From positions 1,472,501 to 1,536,500 of the forward strand of contig NZ_CP040840.1 of assembly GCF_006874765.1 (NCBI RefSeq): 64,000 nucleotides of DNA. Reading direction: 5' to 3'. The DNA comes from Leptospira weilii (GTDB lineage: Bacteria; Spirochaetota; Leptospiria; Leptospirales; Leptospiraceae). Shown here one piece after another: positions 52,171 to 64,000 of this stretch. The position numbers and the translations under genes are program-made. The notes under the pieces were generated by a model. That model saw nothing but the letters and a program-made list of their open reading frames with translations. It had not been told where the DNA came from and did no database searches. Every line of letters begins with the position of its first letter. The first letter of the stretch is position 1.

Positions 52171-52188
52171 AAAAAAACCATGACTTAT
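52162..52188. promoter_or_regulatory. Inverted repeat over the acyltransferase start (module B)
   Basis: ATAAGACAT and ATGACTTAT, with nine bases between, match as inverted copies with one mismatch. It includes the start codon (52168-52170), as the perfect repeat in module A does. Confidence 0.5.
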
Positions 52189-52255
52189 GATTTAGATAAA
52201 TTCAATGAAAATATTTGAATAATTGTGTCAAAATTGACTTAATTTATTTGATTTT

Positions 52256-52686
<431 letters not shown>

Positions 52687-52729
52687 TCACTGTCCAAACA
52701 ATTTCATACCACAATACTAAAGGACTTCT

Positions 52730-53899
52730 ATGCCAACTTTAAATTCTCAAGGAATAATTTCATTATTTTTAAATAAAACAGGCATAAATCGATTCTTTTG
52801 GAAGAAAATTCGATTTCTCTATATTAAATTTCCAAAGAAGTTTACCCGATTGAATCGGAATCGAGGTAAAGATAATTTTGAAGATATCATTATTCCAATT
52901 CAATTTTTTCTATTATGGCTTTCTACTACTCTTTGGGATACAAAATTATACGAATTAGATATAAGCATTAAATTAAAATTTGTTGCCTTAATCTATGGAC
53001 TTCAGCTTGTACCACTCGTACTAGTAAGACCAGCTCTTAAATCGATTTTAGGAATTGAATCTTCTTTTCTATCGATTGTGAAAGGTATAATTCTTACAGT
53101 TTTTGTATGCTTCACATTTTTTTATTCCTTTAATGATTTTTGGTCCTTAACTTTATACAGCGGAATTCTTACATGTATTTTAGCGTTTTACATATCGGTT
53201 GAAACTTCATTTCTTATCTTGAAACGTAAGTTAGTTTTCCGATTTCAGATTTTTTCTCTGATCCCCTTATTGATGGGATTGATCTTAGTATGTAACATTT
53301 TCTATAACTTAACTTTTAATCGAAATCTTCAATTTTTTCCCTTCCTATCATATGGTATCAATTTAACGATTCTCTATTTTGTTTATCTCAAAAAATATCA
53401 CTCTCGATATTCGGCATTTTCTCCTAAAATAGAAATGTTTTCAGAAACAAATTTAAAGAAGACAAGACGAAACACCGATTCAGAACTCCAAGTTATCGAA
53501 GATACTAAAAAACATAATATTCTTCTTATAAGAGAAGATCAGTTAGTAACTCTGGAAGATAAGCTGAAATTGTTTATCGAAGAGAGAAATTATATTCAAA
53601 ATATTCGCCTTCCTGACCTGGCTAATTATTTGGGCATTACTTTGCACCTAACGTCTAGATATCTGAATCATTACAAAAAAACTAGTTTTTCGGATTTTAT
53701 TAACGAACTACGCATTCAAGATGCGCGAAAGTTGTTAGAAACACATTATGAAACAATGAATTTCATGGATATTGCCTTAGCTACAGGATTTGAATCATAT
53801 CCGGCTTTTAGTAGGGCCTTTAAGAAAAGGGTGGGGACTTCTCCTTTTGTTTTCCTCAGAGAAATTAAGCGTAAGCTTAAAAAATACTCCCACTCTTAA
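52730..53899 (+). CDS. Membrane-anchored AraC-family regulator (module B)
   Basis: The 389-residue protein has six to seven hydrophobic segments between residues 60 and 230 and a C-terminal AraC-type domain: LPDLANYLGITLHLTSRYLNHY and MDIALATGFESYPAFSRAFKKRVGTSP. It parallels 38623-39750 in length, order and the (L/I)R-LPD-x-A-x-x-LG-(L/I)-(S/T) core. Its stop overlaps the next gene's start in TAATG. Confidence 0.75.
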   Translation: MPTLNSQGIISLFLNKTGINRFFWKKIRFLYIKFPKKFTRLNRNRGKDNFEDIIIPIQFFLLWLSTTLWDTKLYELDISIKLKFVALIYGLQLVPLVLVRPALKSILGIESSFLSIVKGIILTVFVCFTFFYSFNDFWSLTLYSGILTCILAFYISVETSFLILKRKLVFRFQIFSLIPLLMGLILVCNIFYNLTFNRNLQFFPFLSYGINLTILYFVYLKKYHSRYSAFSPKIEMFSETNLKKTRRNTDSELQVIEDTKKHNILLIREDQLVTLEDKLKLFIEERNYIQNIRLPDLANYLGITLHLTSRYLNHYKKTSFSDFINELRIQDARKLLETHYETMNFMDIALATGFESYPAFSRAFKKRVGTSPFVFLREIKRKLKKYSHS

Positions 53900-54237
53900 T
53901 GCCTCCTTTGATAGCCAAATTCTTTCAAAGGCGTTTAAGGGTTAGACCAAGTAGGTTACTGACGATCATTCCAGTATTCTTTTTCGGACAATTTATTCTT
54001 AATAGCTGGGGGACACATCCTATGATTTCTTATAATAAAATTAAATACAAAACACCCGTTAGTTTTAATGAAATTAACTTCGAGGAATTGGAAAAAACTT
54101 TAAAAATTAGGATCGATGACTTTTCAAGGGAATCTATTCGCCAAAGTGAACATCTCAGACGTATTTTGGCGTATCTAAAACCCTGTATTCCTAACAAAAG
54201 CGTAACCCCTACATCTTTAGATTTTTTCGAGGAATGA
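53899..54237 (+). CDS. Small single-pass protein of unknown function
   Basis: The 112-residue product begins in a TAATG overlap with the AraC-type gene. A hydrophobic segment (LLTIIPVFFFGQFIL) covers about residues 20-35. The rest is charged and helical. No family recognised and no copy in module A. The 254 bases after it (54238-54491) hold nothing I can support. Confidence 0.5.
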   Translation: MPPLIAKFFQRRLRVRPSRLLTIIPVFFFGQFILNSWGTHPMISYNKIKYKTPVSFNEINFEELEKTLKIRIDDFSRESIRQSEHLRRILAYLKPCIPNKSVTPTSLDFFEE

Positions 54238-54491
54238 CTTCTGATACTTTGATTTTACAACTAATATTTATTAGCTGGGGTAGGGGTTAGATATGATTAA
54301 AACGATAAAAAAAGTTATAAAATTTACTTCTTTATTTGACGAAATTAGAGTAAAGACAACTCTTTAATATATCGGATCGAAGATTCAAAGTTATTGGAAG
54401 ATATAGAAAGCTTTTACAGTTTTTCTTTTGATAAGCTCGTTATAAAATGTAGTAGTTCCCGTCCTTTTGGAAGTTTTAGGTAAAGTTTTTC

Positions 54492-55478
54492 TTGAAATAC
54501 AATAAGATTAAAATTTTAGCAGATCAAATCGCTGAAATATTTAAAACTCTCGAAGAGAACAATTACAAAGGAAGCAATCGTTTTACTTTAGAAGCGGCTC
54601 GTAAAATTGGAAATCTTTTGAATCGAGAATTTTTAGGACAGATGAACAATTTGGAAAATCGCTCTAAGATGAAAGATCTTAGCGATGCAATTTCCAAGCG
54701 AGTTTCAAAAGGATTTTCAAGAAGGACGCTTTACTATTCTCTTAAATTTTACCAAAGTTACCGTAATAAGAAGTTAGATTATCGCCTAAGCTGGAGCCAT
54801 TATCGAATTCTCGCTTCGATATCAGACAAGGATGTAAGAAGAAAATTAGAAAAGCAAAGTATTCAAGAAAACTGGACTCGCCTAGTCTTAGAAAGAAAGG
54901 CTCGTGAAAGCGGGTATTACGGTACTTTAAAACAATATAGTCGCAAGCGTCCAACGGGGGAAATTCTTCATTACAAAGTTGTAACCGGTAAATTGAATCC
55001 TAAAAGTAAGTGGTTAGATTTTGGTTTTCATTTTTACGAAAAACTGAATGGGAAGAATGATTATCAAGAAGGCGATATATTAAAAGTTGTTTCTGACAAA
55101 GGTGGTTGGAATTACCACAAGAGTAAGTTGCCTCATGCCTCCCTTTATCACTATCTCGGAAATATAGAACGGGTAATAGATGGAGATACGGTTTTGGCTT
55201 GTTTAGAGTTAGGGTGTGGGCGAATCTTGAGGGAAAGAATTCGTTTGCTTGGTGTGAATGCAGCTGAGCTTGGAACAATGGACGGTGAAGCTGCTTTTCA
55301 AGCTTTAAAGAAAAAACTCAAAGTTGGTTCGAGTATTTTGATCAAGACGCATTCTCAAGATAAATATGGAAGATATCTTGGTGATATATTATATTTAAAA
55401 GAGAAGAAACCAAATTACAATAAACTGAAGAGTGAAGGCTCTTATCTCAATGAGGAATTGGCTGGGAATGGTTACTAG
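54492..55478 (+). CDS. DUF1016_N-SNase fusion nuclease, copy 2
   Basis: The 328-residue paralogue of 42688-43668, also starting at TTG. It has FSRRTLYYSLKFYQSYR, LSWSHYRILASI, then VIDGDTVLA, RIRLLGVNAAEL and DKYGRYLGD, so all SNase catalytic residues are present. It ends 25 bases before the frame of truncated copy 3. Confidence 0.8.
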   Translation: MKYNKIKILADQIAEIFKTLEENNYKGSNRFTLEAARKIGNLLNREFLGQMNNLENRSKMKDLSDAISKRVSKGFSRRTLYYSLKFYQSYRNKKLDYRLSWSHYRILASISDKDVRRKLEKQSIQENWTRLVLERKARESGYYGTLKQYSRKRPTGEILHYKVVTGKLNPKSKWLDFGFHFYEKLNGKNDYQEGDILKVVSDKGGWNYHKSKLPHASLYHYLGNIERVIDGDTVLACLELGCGRILRERIRLLGVNAAELGTMDGEAAFQALKKKLKVGSSILIKTHSQDKYGRYLGDILYLKEKKPNYNKLKSEGSYLNEELAGNGY

Positions 55479-55740
55479 TTTAGAAATATAGAATGAAACT
55501 AAAATGATTCAAATTAGGAAAGAAACGAAATCGAATTTTAAAAAACAAACCTCAATCTTTCCTAACTTGAAAAGTGTAGCTGTGCACCCGGGTGCACAAA
55601 GATCCGTTTTCCTTTTCTGTATACGAAACTTAACTTTAGCTTTCAAAAGCTCAATCTCCGACTACGGCGTCGATTCGAATTACAACCTAACCGGGTCCGG
55701 GCCTTGGAACAGAGAAGAAGTTACCCGGCGAAGGGGAAGC

Positions 55741-55866
55741 GGAATTCCGAGCTTGGAAAGACAATTAGACATTACTAAATTAGAAAAGCAGCAAGCTCGG
55801 AATGAAGCGCGGGGAATGCTTTCCCCGCCCCTAACATCTAACCCCTATTTCCTAACCCCTCGAAGC
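55741..55866 (+). repeat. Cassette 5'-boundary segment, copy 3
   Basis: 55741-55837 matches 38491-38590, and 55827-55866 matches 44075-44114. The giant-gene homology starts at the same base (GCGTATCAATGGG) as in copy 2. This shows that the boundary is mosaic. Confidence 0.8.
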
Positions 55867-58040
55867 GCGTATCAATGGGATTACGGCCAAGGAATAACTC
55901 CCGATATGCAGCCGTACAACCTAAATTCCTTTTTAGGAAAATGGGGAGGCACCCTAGGAAACGACAGCTATCAGTCGTTACCGCAAAGAGCGAACGCACA
56001 TATGAATTCGATATTGTTTCCGGCACCGGAAACAAGAGGATACAGATACGGATCAGGGAGTAGCGCAGCGACATACGATCAAGCGTACGGACAGGCGCTG
56101 GTCAACCAAACGATGGTGCAGGTATTTTTCCTCAACCAATTGGATTTGGTGTGTATGGGATTTTGTATGCTGACGATGGCGTATGTCAACGAAATCAATA
56201 CGTACAGTTCGAATCGAAATCAAGTGAACGACGCGGTAAGCGCCATCGGAGCGCAAGGATCGACCTTAAAAGGCCTTTACAGCCAACTGCAAGAACTAAC
56301 GGACGTAGACGATACAAACCAACTGTTAAGCGTACTCGGAAGACCTGAGTTTGGACTGAATTCCCAAGACTTGGCGATGATCCAAAAAACAAATCCGGGA
56401 AGCAACAGCCTGAAAGATATCGTCTGGAAAACGAGCCCCACAGCAACCAACCCATTGTCGTTTAACGATTTAGTGGGAAGCGACGGACTGAGACTTGCGC
56501 AACAAAAAGCAATCCACGACCAATACGGAAACTACGTAAGAAGCGGAGAATACACAGCGGGAGGCACCACAGCCACCGCGGAAAAAACAGACCAATACGG
56601 AAGACAAACGGCACTGATGGTGGGAGCGGACGAATTTTTAGACGCGATGGGAGTACTCGCGGAAGCACAGTACCAAGTAGCAAGAGACGCATACTACTCA
56701 AAAGCCGAAAACTATACCAAACAAATCGGAGTAGGAAACGAAGAGAAGATAGCGGTGAAAGTGGACGCAAAAGTAGTACTGCAAGAAAGAGAAAAATTTG
56801 CCTCGGACTTACTCAAGAAAATAACCCGCACAACCAACGGAGAAACGATTGCATACAACGTAGAAACGAACATCTACCGAACGGTTCTCAATGACTACAT
56901 GGGAGAAAGCGGAGTCGTATCTCAAATCTTCAACGCAGAACTGCAACAAAGAGCGGCAGAACAGAAACAACAGTGGGATATGAAAGAACAGGAGTTCTAC
57001 GATTTAAAAAGCGACTGGATCCAGAACGTGAGTTACCTGAAACAAACGGGGACGAAGAGATGGGAAAACATGGTGCAGGAGTTTCAAGGAAAATGGAAAG
57101 ACTGGAGAGCTGACTTTAAAGCGGAACACGAAGCGAACCAAAAGATCTACCTGGATCGAATTGAAAGTACATTAGAAAAGAAAGAAGCTTGGACAACGAG
57201 CTTTTTACAAAAGAGCAGCGAACAAGCAGACGAACTAACGATGAAAGAGATGTATGATTCCATAGCCGGAATAGTAACATCGATGCAAGAGAACCTACCC
57301 GCTGGAGTGAGCATGAACGTAAATGTAAACGACATCCTCTCCAGCATCCTGAGTAAAAAACCGGGAAGTATATCGGCAAGCCTCATCGATCGCGCGAGTA
57401 GTATTGATACGAATTTCTTTTTAAACGAAGTAAAGAAATACAACTTCAATGACAGCGGACTGAAAGAACAATTCAAAGGGATGTTAAACGAAACGAACAA
57501 ACTGAGTCAAAACCTGATCATCTTACAGACGTTAGAGTCACTGAGAAGTTTACCGGAAGTGTTTGCCAAAACGATCCAACAACAGAACGGAGCGGTAGAG
57601 GAACAATTGAACCAGACGATGGCGTATGGCGGATTTGCAAGATTGGGAGCTGCGTATGTCCGCACGATCAAAACTGCGAGCGGAGGAGACGAAGTACAAA
57701 CACTGGGAACGTATCAGTATTACAATTACAATCCGCCGACAGTGTTTCCGGAAGTGAAAGACTCGAACGGCCAGAGCTGGGACTTAGGGAAACCGGAGCT
57801 ACTCATCGACCGCGAGAAAGTCCCAAGCGCTAGCGACCTAACAGTGATGGTACGATTGGCGAAGAACAAGATGAGCGCTGACTTTGAGAAAGTGTTTAAT
57901 CCGAAAGTGCAACACAACTACGAAGCGGAGAGAGGATTATTTGATCCGAGCGAAGTTCAAGCTTCTTTCAACGATTATTTGGAAGGAGTGAGGAACGGCG
58001 AAACGGTATCTTGTTTGGGCAAGAGTGCGGAACAATGCGC

Positions 58041-58086
58041 TGCAGAACCCACACCAAAGGTAGCAAGCGTGCTCCGGAAAACCGGA
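58041..58086 (+). repeat. Cassette 3'-boundary element, copy 5, inside copy 3
   Basis: TGCAGAACCCACACCAAAGG followed by GCTCCGGAAAACCGGA. It replaces the giant-gene sequence directly after GAACAATGCGC. Confidence 0.8.
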
Positions 58087-58151
58087 TCGCCGCTTGAAAA
58101 GGTAAAAAGATAAGATGTTAATCAATTAAATATCCGATTTGAAAAAAGAGA

Positions 58152-58177
58152 CACCGACTAATTGAAGTTAGCCGGTG
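58152..58177. terminator. Hairpin after boundary copy 5
   Basis: CACCGACTAA and TTAGCCGGTG form a stem with one mismatch. It corresponds in place and sequence to the hairpin at 42448, so boundary element and hairpin move as a unit. Confidence 0.5.
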
Positions 58178-58202
58178 CTTGAATGTGAAAAACAGATATC
58201 TG

Positions 58203-59480
<1,278 letters not shown>

Positions 59481-59792
59481 GATTTTGCAAAGAAACAATC
59501 TTGGGGGAAGTTTTGTAAAGTAAAAAAAGAAAAATATATAAAAATAATATAATATGTTAATTTTTAAAAATGAAACCATCATTTTCACCGGGACTTAGTT
59601 TTGCTTTTTTAAAAATTGGTAACACGGTGTTTTGAATTAAATATTAGTATATCAAAAAATACTAAATATAGTTATCGAAAAGTAATTCCATGCCTGTTTT
59701 TTGTTGAAATGGGCAATTGAAGCTGTTTTATTAAACTGAATCATGGAATTTTTAGGACAACTCTAATATACAATTAGGCGTTTAATCCATAT

Positions 59793-60224
59793 ATGCGATT
59801 TATTAAGTTACTAAAAGAAATATTTGAATCCGATCATAGGTCGCATCCCATAATTCAAGATTTTGTATATGAAGCGTATCGGGAAAAAAATTTATCCAGT
59901 AAGAAGGATATTGAATATCACCGAATTGCTACCGGAGATAGTATTCGCGTTATACACAAGGCATTACATGAAATTGAATTCACCAAGCTTCAGCATAGAA
60001 TTGTTTTGCAATGTTGCTTGAAACTTGTATTTGATCCGATATATAATCACTTAACTAAGCAACAACAAGATAAATTGCATAGGATCGGACGTTCTTTTTC
60101 GGGTGAAAACGAAGATTGGAAGAATGTAAATCTTGAATTGACTCAATGGGAGCAAGAGACGTTAGATGCGGCATTTATCATTCAGCTTAAGCGAATGGAA
60201 AAGTTGCATAGCAAGAGACTTTAA
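59793..60224 (+). CDS. Hypothetical helical protein
   Basis: The 143-residue product is charged and helical (FIKLLKEIFESDHRSHPII, then LTQWEQETLDAAFIIQLKRMEKL), with no signal peptide, membrane segment or motif I recognise. There is no strong binding site upstream. Its place between the transposase and the nuclease gene gives no firm hint. Confidence 0.5.
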   Translation: MRFIKLLKEIFESDHRSHPIIQDFVYEAYREKNLSSKKDIEYHRIATGDSIRVIHKALHEIEFTKLQHRIVLQCCLKLVFDPIYNHLTKQQQDKLHRIGRSFSGENEDWKNVNLELTQWEQETLDAAFIIQLKRMEKLHSKRL

Positions 60225-60329
60225 GAAATTAAGGACCTCTTTCCAATTATTCTTTAAACAAACTCGACATAGGCATCTTCTCTGTAAAAGCTAAGAAGGA
60301 AAAAGATAAAGGCTTAGGATATTTTTTCA

Positions 60330-61337
60330 ATGAATCGAGAGAAAATCAATCAAGCGTTGAACGGAATCTTAAAGGTATACGAAGAAATCCGATCTCAGAG
60401 TTCTTTGAATAAGAACACTGTAGTTTTAGAAGCAAATCGAGAAATCGGCCGGATTTTAAAAAACGTTGAAAAGAATGTCACAGCGGAGGAGCGAACGAGT
60501 GGAAGCTGGATGAAAGCAATTTCGGTTCAGTTGCAGAAACATTTAAAAAAAGGGTTTTCGGAAAGGAACCTCTTTTACGCGCAAAAGTTCTATGAAGTTT
60601 ACGGGAAATCGGAGTTAGATCACAGGCTAAGCTGGAGCCATTATCGAAAATTGGCATCCGTTTCCGATGAGAAATTGAGAGAGAAACTGACGAAAGCAGC
60701 CATACAAAAGGGCTGGAGCGAACGGGATCTCATGAGTAAAGTCAAAGAAACGGGACAACAAAGAAAATCTCCGGAATTGAAATGGAAACGCCCTGAGGGT
60801 TTGCTTTGGCATTACAAAATCAAAGAAAGCTTAAGTACGAACGAAGGTTGTCTACTTGATTTAGGTTTTTACTGCTACTACGAAATACCGAAAGCGCCAG
60901 TCGTTAACAAATATAAAACCGGCGATATTTTAGAGATTCAAAAACAAGGTAAATCTTGGAATATTAAGAAAACCAAAATCCCAAAATCATCGGATCTTTA
61001 TTTCTATTTTGGAGAAATCGAGCGTATCATTGACGGAGATACAATTCTTGTAAAGTTGCAGTTAGGATTTAACATAATTACAAGACAGAGGATCCGACTA
61101 CACAATGTGTGGTCGGCGGAATTGGATACCAACGAAGGCGCAACTAGTTTTGAGTTGTTGAAAAAGAAGTTACCTGTTAAAACAAAGATGGTTGTAAGGA
61201 GTAGGTCTAAGGATGTCTACGGACGTTATGTTGGAGATATTTTGTATTTAACCAAAAAGGCAATTAAACCGGAAGAGATCTTAAAGGATGGAATTTATTT
61301 AAACGAAGAACTTTCAACGGCAGTTTTCAAAGAGTGA
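60330..61337 (+). CDS. DUF1016_N-SNase fusion nuclease, copy 3
   Basis: The 335-residue product starts at ATG 60330. It has the DUF1016_N signature (FSERNLFYAQKFYEVY, LSWSHYRKLASV) and the SNase motifs IIDGDTILV, RIRLHNVWSAEL and DVYGRYVGD. It is the most diverged of the three copies. It lies upstream of truncated copy 4 with the Rpn gene between. Confidence 0.8.
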   Translation: MNREKINQALNGILKVYEEIRSQSSLNKNTVVLEANREIGRILKNVEKNVTAEERTSGSWMKAISVQLQKHLKKGFSERNLFYAQKFYEVYGKSELDHRLSWSHYRKLASVSDEKLREKLTKAAIQKGWSERDLMSKVKETGQQRKSPELKWKRPEGLLWHYKIKESLSTNEGCLLDLGFYCYYEIPKAPVVNKYKTGDILEIQKQGKSWNIKKTKIPKSSDLYFYFGEIERIIDGDTILVKLQLGFNIITRQRIRLHNVWSAELDTNEGATSFELLKKKLPVKTKMVVRSRSKDVYGRYVGDILYLTKKAIKPEEILKDGIYLNEELSTAVFKE

Positions 61338-61448
61338 GGACTTTAGAATCGGCGTTATCAGTAATCGTGTGTAAATGCGGTTTCATTAAAAGGTTCTTTT
61401 TCCCTAAAAGGCATTGACTCCAGAGCGTGGTGACTTTAAAGATTTAGC

Positions 61449-62333
61449 ATGAACTTTTTACCCTTAACGTCGGATTGGATGTTTAAGACGTTGTTCGTGA
61501 AAGAACCGAAACTCCTGATATCGATGTTGAACAGCGTGATTTTTGCGACCCAAGAACACTGGATCCGGGAGTTAACGATTCTAAACCCTGAGCTAACCGG
61601 CGAGTTACCGAAAGACAAACGTTCGTATTTGGATATACGTGCCAAAGATGAGACAGGTAGAATCTTCCATGTAGAAATTCAAGTGGCGCACGAGAACTCG
61701 TTTGTAAAACGGAGTTTGTATTACCTTTCTGGACTCATTCGAGATCAATTGAAATTGGGAGAAGGCTACAGTGATTTGAAGGCGGTCTATCAGGTGAATA
61801 TAGTTGACTTTAATTTGATACCTCGTGATAATTATCATAGTAAGTTCAAATTTCGCGAAGAGAGTAACCCTGAAATCACTTTAACTGACGAATTGGAAAT
61901 ACATTATATAGAATTACCGAAGTTGACAGAAGAGGATCATTTGCGGTTACTGCGAGAAGGTAGTGATTTGTATCGTTGGATGTATGTGATCAAACATACG
62001 CCGGAATTGACGGAGGAAGAGATGAGCATATTAGTGGACAAGACACCTGATTTGAGTAAAGCGTTTACGATCTTGGAACAATATTCGAATGATCCTAAGA
62101 AACGTAAAGAAATCGAAGAGAAACTCAAATCGGATCGAGACTATGTGTATGACTTAGCGGCTCGCTTCGAAGCTGGCGAACGCCAAGGAATCGAGAAAGG
62201 AATCGAGAAAGGGGAGTTTAAAAAGGCTTTAGAAGCTGCTCGCAAGATGCTTAGGAAAGGGATCGATCTAAAAACTACCCTGGAAGTCACGGGCCTAACG
62301 GAGAAGGATCTTCGGGATCATGGTATTCGTTGA
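61449..62333 (+). CDS. Rpn-family recombination-promoting nuclease
   Basis: The 294-residue product has the PD-(D/E)XK transposase-like pattern [16 protein letters not shown], then [20 protein letters not shown] with D and E-x-Q of the catalytic site, and [20 protein letters not shown]. The C-terminal [24 protein letters not shown] tail is typical. Rpn proteins cut DNA and stimulate recombination. It may help to reshuffle the cassettes. Confidence 0.85.
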   Translation: MNFLPLTSDWMFKTLFVKEPKLLISMLNSVIFATQEHWIRELTILNPELTGELPKDKRSYLDIRAKDETGRIFHVEIQVAHENSFVKRSLYYLSGLIRDQLKLGEGYSDLKAVYQVNIVDFNLIPRDNYHSKFKFREESNPEITLTDELEIHYIELPKLTEEDHLRLLREGSDLYRWMYVIKHTPELTEEEMSILVDKTPDLSKAFTILEQYSNDPKKRKEIEEKLKSDRDYVYDLAARFEAGERQGIEKGIEKGEFKKALEAARKMLRKGIDLKTTLEVTGLTEKDLRDHGIR

Positions 62334-62622
62334 GGTTTGAGAAAAAAATTCTCAAACTTTCATCTTTCCTTGACAAACCTGGTGTATAGGCAACTCTTTG
62401 ATTTATCAAAGAGTTGGTTCTAAACTCTTAAAGCCTCCTTCCATTTTTTCTTTCAAACTACAAAAACAAACTTGGAACTGCACACAGTGTGCGAATCAGA
62501 TGAGAATCCATGTCACCTAACAGATATTAGGTGATTTTAACTCTTGACACAAATCACAAGATTTTGTAATTTTGCTGTAGCGGTTTTTGGTTTCAAAAGC
62601 CCAATTTTCTTCCACAATCCCC

Positions 62623-62735
62623 GCGTGAGCGATCGTAGTGGAAATCCTGCGACGCAACATGTATTGAACGCAGAAACCGGAATATACGAAAAGATTGATA
62701 TGTTGCGTTGCAGATTGGAACGAAGAGCGCGACCC
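62623..62735 (+). repeat. Dispersed repeat upstream of copy 4
   Basis: Matches 43929-44040, with inverted arms ACGCAACAT (62652-62660) and ATGTTGCGT (62700-62708). The gap 62334-62784 contains no supported gene; the frame at 62544-62795 is read through this repeat. Confidence 0.75.
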
Positions 62736-62755
62736 GGCGCGAAGCGGCGGGGCAC

Positions 62756-62781
62756 GCCCCTGACGCCTAACCCCTCGAAGC
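62756..62781 (+). repeat. Shortened cassette 5'-boundary segment, copy 4
   Basis: GCCCCTGACGCCTAACCCCT then CGAAGC; the middle ATTTCC part seen in copies 2 and 3 is missing. Giant-gene homology starts directly after, but at a different point. Confidence 0.7.
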
Positions 62782-62784
62782 GTA

Positions 62785-64000
62785 AACGTAAATGACATCC
62801 TCTCGAGCATCCTCTCTAAAAAACCGGGAAGTATCTCAGCCAGTCTCATCGATCGCGCGAGTAGTATAGACACAAACTTCTTTTTGAACGAAGTGAAGAA
62901 ATACAACTTCAATGACAGCGGACTGAAAGAACAATTCAAAGGAATGTTAAACGAAACCAACAAACTCTCCCAAAACCTAATCATACTACAAACGTTAGAG
63001 TCATTAAGAAGTTTACCGGAAGTGTTTGCGAAAACGATTCAAACAGAGAATCACAATGTGGATGAACAACTAAACCAGACGATGGCGTATGACGGATTTG
63101 CAAGATTGGGAGCAGCGTATGTCCGCACAATCAAAACTGCGAGCGGAGGAGACGAAGTCCAAACACTGGGAACGTATCAGTATTACAATTACAATCCGCC
63201 TACAGTGTTTCCGGAAGTCAAAGACTCTAACGGCCAGAGCTGGGACTTAGGGAAACCGGAGCTACTCATCGACCGGGAGAAAGTACCGAGTGCTAGCGAC
63301 CTAACAGTGATGGTACGACTTGCAAAGAACAAGATGAGCGCTGACTTTAAAAAAGTATTTGATCCGAGTCTGGACAAACGCCGCAACTACGAAGCGGAGA
63401 AAGGCTTATTTGATCCGAGCGAGGTGCAAGCGTCTTTCAACGACTATCTGGAAGGAGTGAGGAATGGTGAAACGGTATCTTGTTTGGGAAAGTCCGCGGA
63501 ACAATGCGCAAAGTCAGCGATGAGTTCCGGTTTTTTAGTGGGCGAAGTAGCGGACGGAACGTTTGGAGAGGCTCAGTTTGCCCAGTCTTACATCATCCTG
63601 AAAACCAAGAAGGAAATGGACAAGAGAAAGGGAAAGATGGACGCGGCGAGGAATCGCAGAAAAGGCGGCATGGGAAGATTTTACAATCAACTGGGAGCGA
63701 TTGGAGAAGGTCTCGGTGAGGCAGTGAAAGGAGTTGTAGATTTTGCTTCGGCAGCCGGTCAAACGGTTGTGAACATGGCGAAGTCGGGTAGTAGGGAGTT
63801 TATACAAGCTAGTATCGACATGGCGACGTACAACTATTCCGGAGCGGCTAAGAACTTTCAAACGAGTGCGAGGAACGCGAACAGTGAACTTGTGAAAGGC
63901 GAAAAGGCAATGTCTCGTGCCGGAGAAAGAGCGTTACAAGGCGCGTTGTATGCAACCTCAGGTGCAGTCGACTTTGTAATGTTTGCGGCGGAGACAGTGG
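62785..64000 (+). pseudogene. Truncated giant-protein copy 4, runs off the window
   Basis: The frame is open from 62764 with no start codon. From 62785 it follows giant residues 3,472 onward (NVNDILSSILSKKPGSIS, then DFKKVFDPSLDKRRNYEAEKG with two extra residues). No stop or frameshift up to 64000, so it is a silent 5'-truncated cassette or part of a longer gene. Bases 63724-64000 are identical to 46504-46780. Confidence 0.7.

Larger units (their letters stand above)
55504..58113 (+). pseudogene. Truncated giant-protein copy 3, cut at a boundary element
   Basis: An 869-codon frame. The first 121 residues are read through boundary DNA. From 55867 it follows giant residues 2,987 to about 3,710. 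At 58041 a boundary element interrupts it exactly, and the frame ends 24 codons later in that element. The beta-rich region and C-terminal tip are lost. It is probably a decayed or silent cassette. Confidence 0.7.

Noticed and set aside
62544..62795. 83-codon frame before copy 4
   Set aside because: It is read through a dispersed repeat and the boundary segment, in a different frame from the giant-gene homology.

Overview
The window looks like a pathogenic Leptospira chromosome. The base composition is AT-rich, many small lipoproteins have spirochaete-type lipoboxes, short dispersed repeats are frequent, and there is a giant Leptospira-type protein that I recall as the TIGR04388 family. This rests on recognising families by eye; no search was run.

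Region 1 (1-23,100) is mostly ordinary chromosome. A plus-strand run encodes an M16 peptidase tail, a metallo-beta-lactamase-fold hydrolase, an O-methyltransferase-like enzyme, a secreted protein and an N-acetylmuramoyl-L-alanine amidase. A decayed IS630-type transposase follows. Then comes an envelope transport locus. A minus-strand operon (17,565 down to 5,647) encodes two TPR lipoproteins, a SurA-like lipoprotein, two Ig-like lipoproteins, two RND permeases and a zinc-finger anti-sigma-like membrane protein. The divergent plus strand encodes a lipoprotein, a TolC-type outer-membrane protein and a periplasmic adaptor. Together these supply all three parts of a tripartite pump. A higBA toxin-antitoxin pair sits between two direct repeats at 21.9-23.1 kb.

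Region 2 (23,100-64,000) is an accessory island built around a 4,492-residue protein (23,908-37,386). Its last third is repeated three more times as 5'-truncated copies starting near 44,115, 55,867 and 62,785. In the two copies whose 3' end is visible, a conserved boundary (NGENLSNGWNAIKKALFGG) is followed by unrelated C-terminal domains. Both carry His/Asp patterns resembling zinc-dependent phospholipase C/P1-nuclease folds, and both are followed by small membrane or lipoprotein genes. The layout resembles a polymorphic-toxin locus with orphan cassettes, although antigenic variation is also possible.

Between the copies there are two paralogous regulatory modules (38.6-42.2 kb and 50.6-53.9 kb). 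Each has a membrane-anchored AraC-type regulator, an XRE regulator, a multi-pass receptor-like membrane protein and an acyltransferase-like protein; inverted repeats cover the acyltransferase start codons. There are also three DUF1016_N-SNase fusion nucleases upstream of the truncated copies, a HEAT-like gene with remnants elsewhere, an Rpn-type nuclease and a DDE transposase. Short repeats mark the cassette boundaries. My working model is a giant surface or secreted effector whose tips are exchanged by recombination, with cell-density-like regulation. The sequence supports the architecture; the function is inference.
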